Shown here piece by piece: positions 13,713 to 15,685 of a stretch of DNA of 15,685 nucleotides. The DNA comes from Opitutia bacterium (GTDB lineage Bacteria > Verrucomicrobiota > Verrucomicrobiia > Opitutales > UBA953), in the NCBI GenBank assembly GCA_947463395.1, contig CANHRV010000015.1:1-15685 (forward strand). The letters are read 5' to 3'. Position 1 is the first letter of the stretch, and every line of letters begins with the position of its first letter. Both the position numbers and the translations under genes were made by a program. The notes below the pieces were generated by a model. That model was not told where the DNA came from, did no database searches, and worked only from the letters and a program-made list of their open reading frames with translations.

Positions 13713-14363
13713 TTAAGGTTTAGCGTAGGGATTGCTTTGCTTTTCGCGACCCACGGTCGTGTTTCCGCCATGGCCAGGTAAGAGAACGGTTGCCTCAGGG
13801 AGCGAATAGATGTGAGTGCGAATGGATTGTAAAAGTTGATTCCAATTTCCATTCGGTAAATCAGTCCGACCCACTGATCCCGCAAAAATAGCATCGCCGG
13901 AGAAGGCAATTTGGTCCGCGGCACTGTAATAAAGTAAACTGCCTGGACAGTGACCCGGAACGTGGCGGGCTTCAAATTTTCTTCCCAGCGCCGTAAAGGT
14001 ATCGCCGTGATTAAGCCAACGAGTCACGCGAGTAGAACGAAAATCCTCTTCCGTTAAAAAAGGCATCATTGAAGTATAGCGATCTCGATAGGCTTCGATG
14101 TTTTCAATGAGTGGTTGGTCATCGTGATGAGCAAGAACTTCAACACCTGCCTTCACAAAAGCGTGGGCATCACACATGTGATCCCAGTGTCCGTGGGTTA
14201 TTAGAACATGGGTCAAAGTGAGTCCTCGACTTTGAATAATCGGCAGAAGGGTCTTGGCGGCGTCTTTCGGGGCATCAACCAAGACGCATGACTTACCATC
14301 ATCGGAAGTAAGTAAATAGGCATTAGTTTCAAAAGGTCCTAAGGACCAAACTTCAATCTTCAT
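13713..14363 (-). CDS. Metallo-beta-lactamase-fold hydrolase (glyoxalase II-like)
   Basis: This 216-aa cytosolic hydrolase has the two-metal site of the superfamily: THGHWDH (H57, H59, D61, H62), H138 in VPGHCPGS, D157 in FSGDAIF and H198 in LPGHGGNTTVG. GRTDLPNGNWNQLLQSI is typical of the short YcbL/GloB-like group, which hydrolyses thioesters such as hydroxyacylglutathione; the exact substrate cannot be told. It lacks the longer C-terminal domain of full glyoxalase II. I chose the ATG at 14363 (MKIEVWSLGPFETNAYLL) because homologues begin there; the frame extends upstream into the thioesterase gene without family similarity. It sits 4 nt after the thioesterase stop. Confidence 0.88.
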   Translation of the reverse strand: MKIEVWSLGPFETNAYLLTSDDGKSCVLVDAPKDAAKTLLPIIQSRGLTLTHVLITHGHWDHMCDAHAFVKAGVEVLAHHDDQPLIENIEAYRDRYTSMMPFLTEEDFRSTRVTRWLNHGDTFTALGRKFEARHVPGHCPGSLLYYSAADQIAFSGDAIFAGSVGRTDLPNGNWNQLLQSIRTHIYSLPEATVLLPGHGGNTTVGREKQSNPYAKP

Positions 14364-14367
14364 AAAA

Positions 14368-14772
14368 TTAATGAGCAAAAGCTTTTTGCATCGCTTCAAC
14401 AAACGAAGCAGGGGGTCGCACGGGCTTAAACTCGCGGTTGACAAAAGCATGCACGGTAAAGCCTTCGACCAGTAATTCCTGACCGCGTTTTACTTGATAG
14501 GTTAAACGTAAACGTGCCAGCGGTTTTTCAGCAAGCGTAACGGTAATCGTTAGTCGATCATCGAAATGTGAAGGATGATGATAAGTTAAACCCGTTTCCA
14601 AAACGGGTAAGAGAAAACCTGATTTTTCGAGTTCGCGATAAGGGCAACCGATTTGATCGAGGAGTGAAACCCGTGCCATTTCAAACCACGGTAAGTAATT
14701 ACCATGGTAAGTGACTCCCATAGCATCGGTCTCGGCAAAGCGGACCCGAGTTTCAACAGTGGCGTGAAGCAT
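14368..14772 (-). CDS. YbgC-type acyl-CoA thioesterase (4HBT hotdog fold)
   Basis: This is a 134-aa single hotdog-domain protein. The active-site region RVRFAETDAMGVTYHGNYLPWFEMAR has the catalytic Asp (D16) and the HGNY context (H23) of 4-hydroxybenzoyl-CoA thioesterase/YbgC-type enzymes, which hydrolyse acyl-CoA thioesters in the cytosol. In other bacteria YbgC is linked to tol-pal and short-chain or phospholipid-related acyl-CoA; tol-pal genes are not in view here. It is the first gene of a three-gene leftward unit with a second probable thioester hydrolase. No Shine-Dalgarno motif precedes the ATG. Confidence 0.9.
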   Translation of the reverse strand: MLHATVETRVRFAETDAMGVTYHGNYLPWFEMARVSLLDQIGCPYRELEKSGFLLPVLETGLTYHHPSHFDDRLTITVTLAEKPLARLRLTYQVKRGQELLVEGFTVHAFVNREFKPVRPPASFVEAMQKAFAH

Positions 14773-14874
14773 GGTCTCAATTTAAGTAAGAATCGCTCTT
14801 TTCCAATGCGAAATGATGCTCCTTTGGGTATAGCTTCTCCTTGCAGGGTTTCCCAAGAAGGTGAAGATGCAGCC

Positions 14875-15522
14875 ATGGAACAACGTCAGCGTTTCCTCAT
14901 TTTTTTCTTCGGTGCCATTTTGGGTGTGGTTTTGCTCTATTTCTTCAAAACCCAGAGTCAGCCTGCTCGCGATGAACGCATGCGGGTGCGTGAATCCTTG
15001 AGTTTGCCTGGGATGATGTATGACTATGCCGTCGCACAAAAAGGTTTTTACGGTCACTTTGTGCTATGGAGTTCAATCGTGACCCAACCTGATGGAAAAA
15101 AGGTGCGTACCATCATCACGGGTGGGCGACGTCATTACACTCCTGAAGGTAAAGAGTTACCTGAAGAGTATTTGTGCATCACCGAAACTTACGCTGCGGG
15201 TACAGCATTAGCTGAAGCCGGTCCAGTTATCGCTTATGATTTCCGTTACGCCGATCGACTGACGATTCAGTGTAAACCAGGACATCAAGCGAGTGAGATT
15301 GTTTTACCGTCGGGTGACAAAGCCGTTGCCAAAGAAGGTCGACCTCAGGAAGCAACGTTGTCTCTTCGGGGTTGGCTAAAGAGTCAGCCAAAACCAGCGT
15401 GGTCTTCGCTTCCTGATTTAGTCAAATCACTCGAATCTCACCCCGCGATTGCCTCGGTCGAGTTAACGAAAATCGATTGGCAAGCGGAAGCAGAGATTAT
15501 TAAATCTCACACTCCTCAATAA
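14875..15522 (+). CDS. Single-pass membrane protein of unknown function
   Basis: The family is not recognised. The 215-aa product starts with MEQRQRF and one strong hydrophobic helix (about residues 7-24, FLIFFFGAILGVVLLYFF), then a mainly polar domain. This suggests an inner-membrane anchor with a periplasmic domain, or a cytosolic one if the topology is reversed. There is no known catalytic motif. The start at 14875 is preferred because it places the helix at the N-terminus; an AAGGTGA purine motif lies about 12 nt upstream, one of the few ribosome-site-like sequences in the window. The open frame runs back to 14704, overlapping the thioesterase gene, which is unlikely. The next gene starts directly after the stop (TAAATG), so the two are surely one operon. 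Confidence 0.75.
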   Translation: MEQRQRFLIFFFGAILGVVLLYFFKTQSQPARDERMRVRESLSLPGMMYDYAVAQKGFYGHFVLWSSIVTQPDGKKVRTIITGGRRHYTPEGKELPEEYLCITETYAAGTALAEAGPVIAYDFRYADRLTIQCKPGHQASEIVLPSGDKAVAKEGRPQEATLSLRGWLKSQPKPAWSSLPDLVKSLESHPAIASVELTKIDWQAEAEIIKSHTPQ

Positions 15523-15685
15523 ATGAGCAACTTGCAACAAGAGGGCACTTTAACCTGTGCTTTGAGTTTTGTCGTTAATGTCGTTTTGGCAGGAGTGAAA
15601 TTGAGTGTTGGTCTCATCTGTAACTCGCACGCTTTGATTGCCGATGGTATTCATTCTTTAGTTGATATCGCGAGTGATATTGCCG
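15523..15685 (+). CDS. Cation diffusion facilitator family transporter (3' end cut off)
   Basis: The first 54 codons of a membrane transporter are present; the rest lies beyond the window. The N-terminus MSNLQQEG leads into a hydrophobic helix (LSFVVNVVLAGVKLSVGLI) and then SHALIADGIHSLVDIASD, the second-helix signature of CDF metal/proton antiporters (Zn, Mn, Fe, Co efflux). The metal-site pair reads as His-xxx-Asp (HSLVD), where E. coli YiiP has Asp-xxx-Asp. The metal cannot be assigned from this part. The ATG follows the previous stop directly, so it is coupled to the membrane protein upstream. Confidence 0.85.
   Translation, partial: MSNLQQEGTLTCALSFVVNVVLAGVKLSVGLICNSHALIADGIHSLVDIASDIA

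Noticed and set aside
14364..14450. N-terminal extension of the metallo-hydrolase into the thioesterase gene
   Set aside because: It would overlap the thioesterase coding sequence, and homologues start at MKIEVWSLGP.
1..15685. Mobile elements, CRISPR, toxin-antitoxin or defence genes
   Set aside because: No transposase, integrase, spaced repeat array, terminal repeats or defence-type domains were seen; the content is housekeeping.

Overview
The window reads as a chromosomal housekeeping segment of a Gram-negative-type bacterium. The best guess is Verrucomicrobiota, Opitutae-like, from gene content and style of the conserved proteins; no rRNA or marker search was possible, so this is an inference. 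GC looks close to 50%, genes are tightly packed, and almost no start codon has a Shine-Dalgarno motif. No tRNA, rRNA, CRISPR array, insertion sequence or phage gene was seen.

Left part (1-3531): the 3' part of rpsB is followed by tsf (EF-Ts with a roughly 50-residue coiled-coil-like insertion) and a strong terminator. Next is a DUF983 zinc-ribbon membrane protein. It converges with a 1-nt gap on a leftward pair, yhbY (ribosome-assembly RNA-binding protein) and ispA (farnesyl diphosphate synthase).

Middle (3532-6498): rpsO and pnp form the classic S15/PNPase pair. The stretch before rpsO is the most unusual part of the window. About 135 nt fold by inspection into a closed multi-branched RNA whose helices abut with almost no spare bases, ending 17 nt before the rpsO start. 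The rpsO-pnp gap holds three further hairpins, one of which includes the rpsO stop codon. A bidirectional-looking terminator follows pnp.

6524-9612: leftward folD overlaps an RDD membrane protein gene. Divergent from it are an RsuA/RluB-type pseudouridine synthase and a secreted GH16-like protein that appears to lack the catalytic nucleophile.

9683-13199: a short CysJ-type sulfite reductase flavoprotein (no flavodoxin domain) is followed by fabG-acpP-fabF, the core of type II fatty acid elongation. A hairpin lies between acpP and fabF.

13200-15685: a leftward three-gene unit (4HBT thioesterase, glyoxalase-II-like metallo-hydrolase, unknown 169-aa protein) ends flush against fabF. Divergent from it are a single-pass membrane protein of unknown function and the start of a cation diffusion facilitator gene, cut by the window end.
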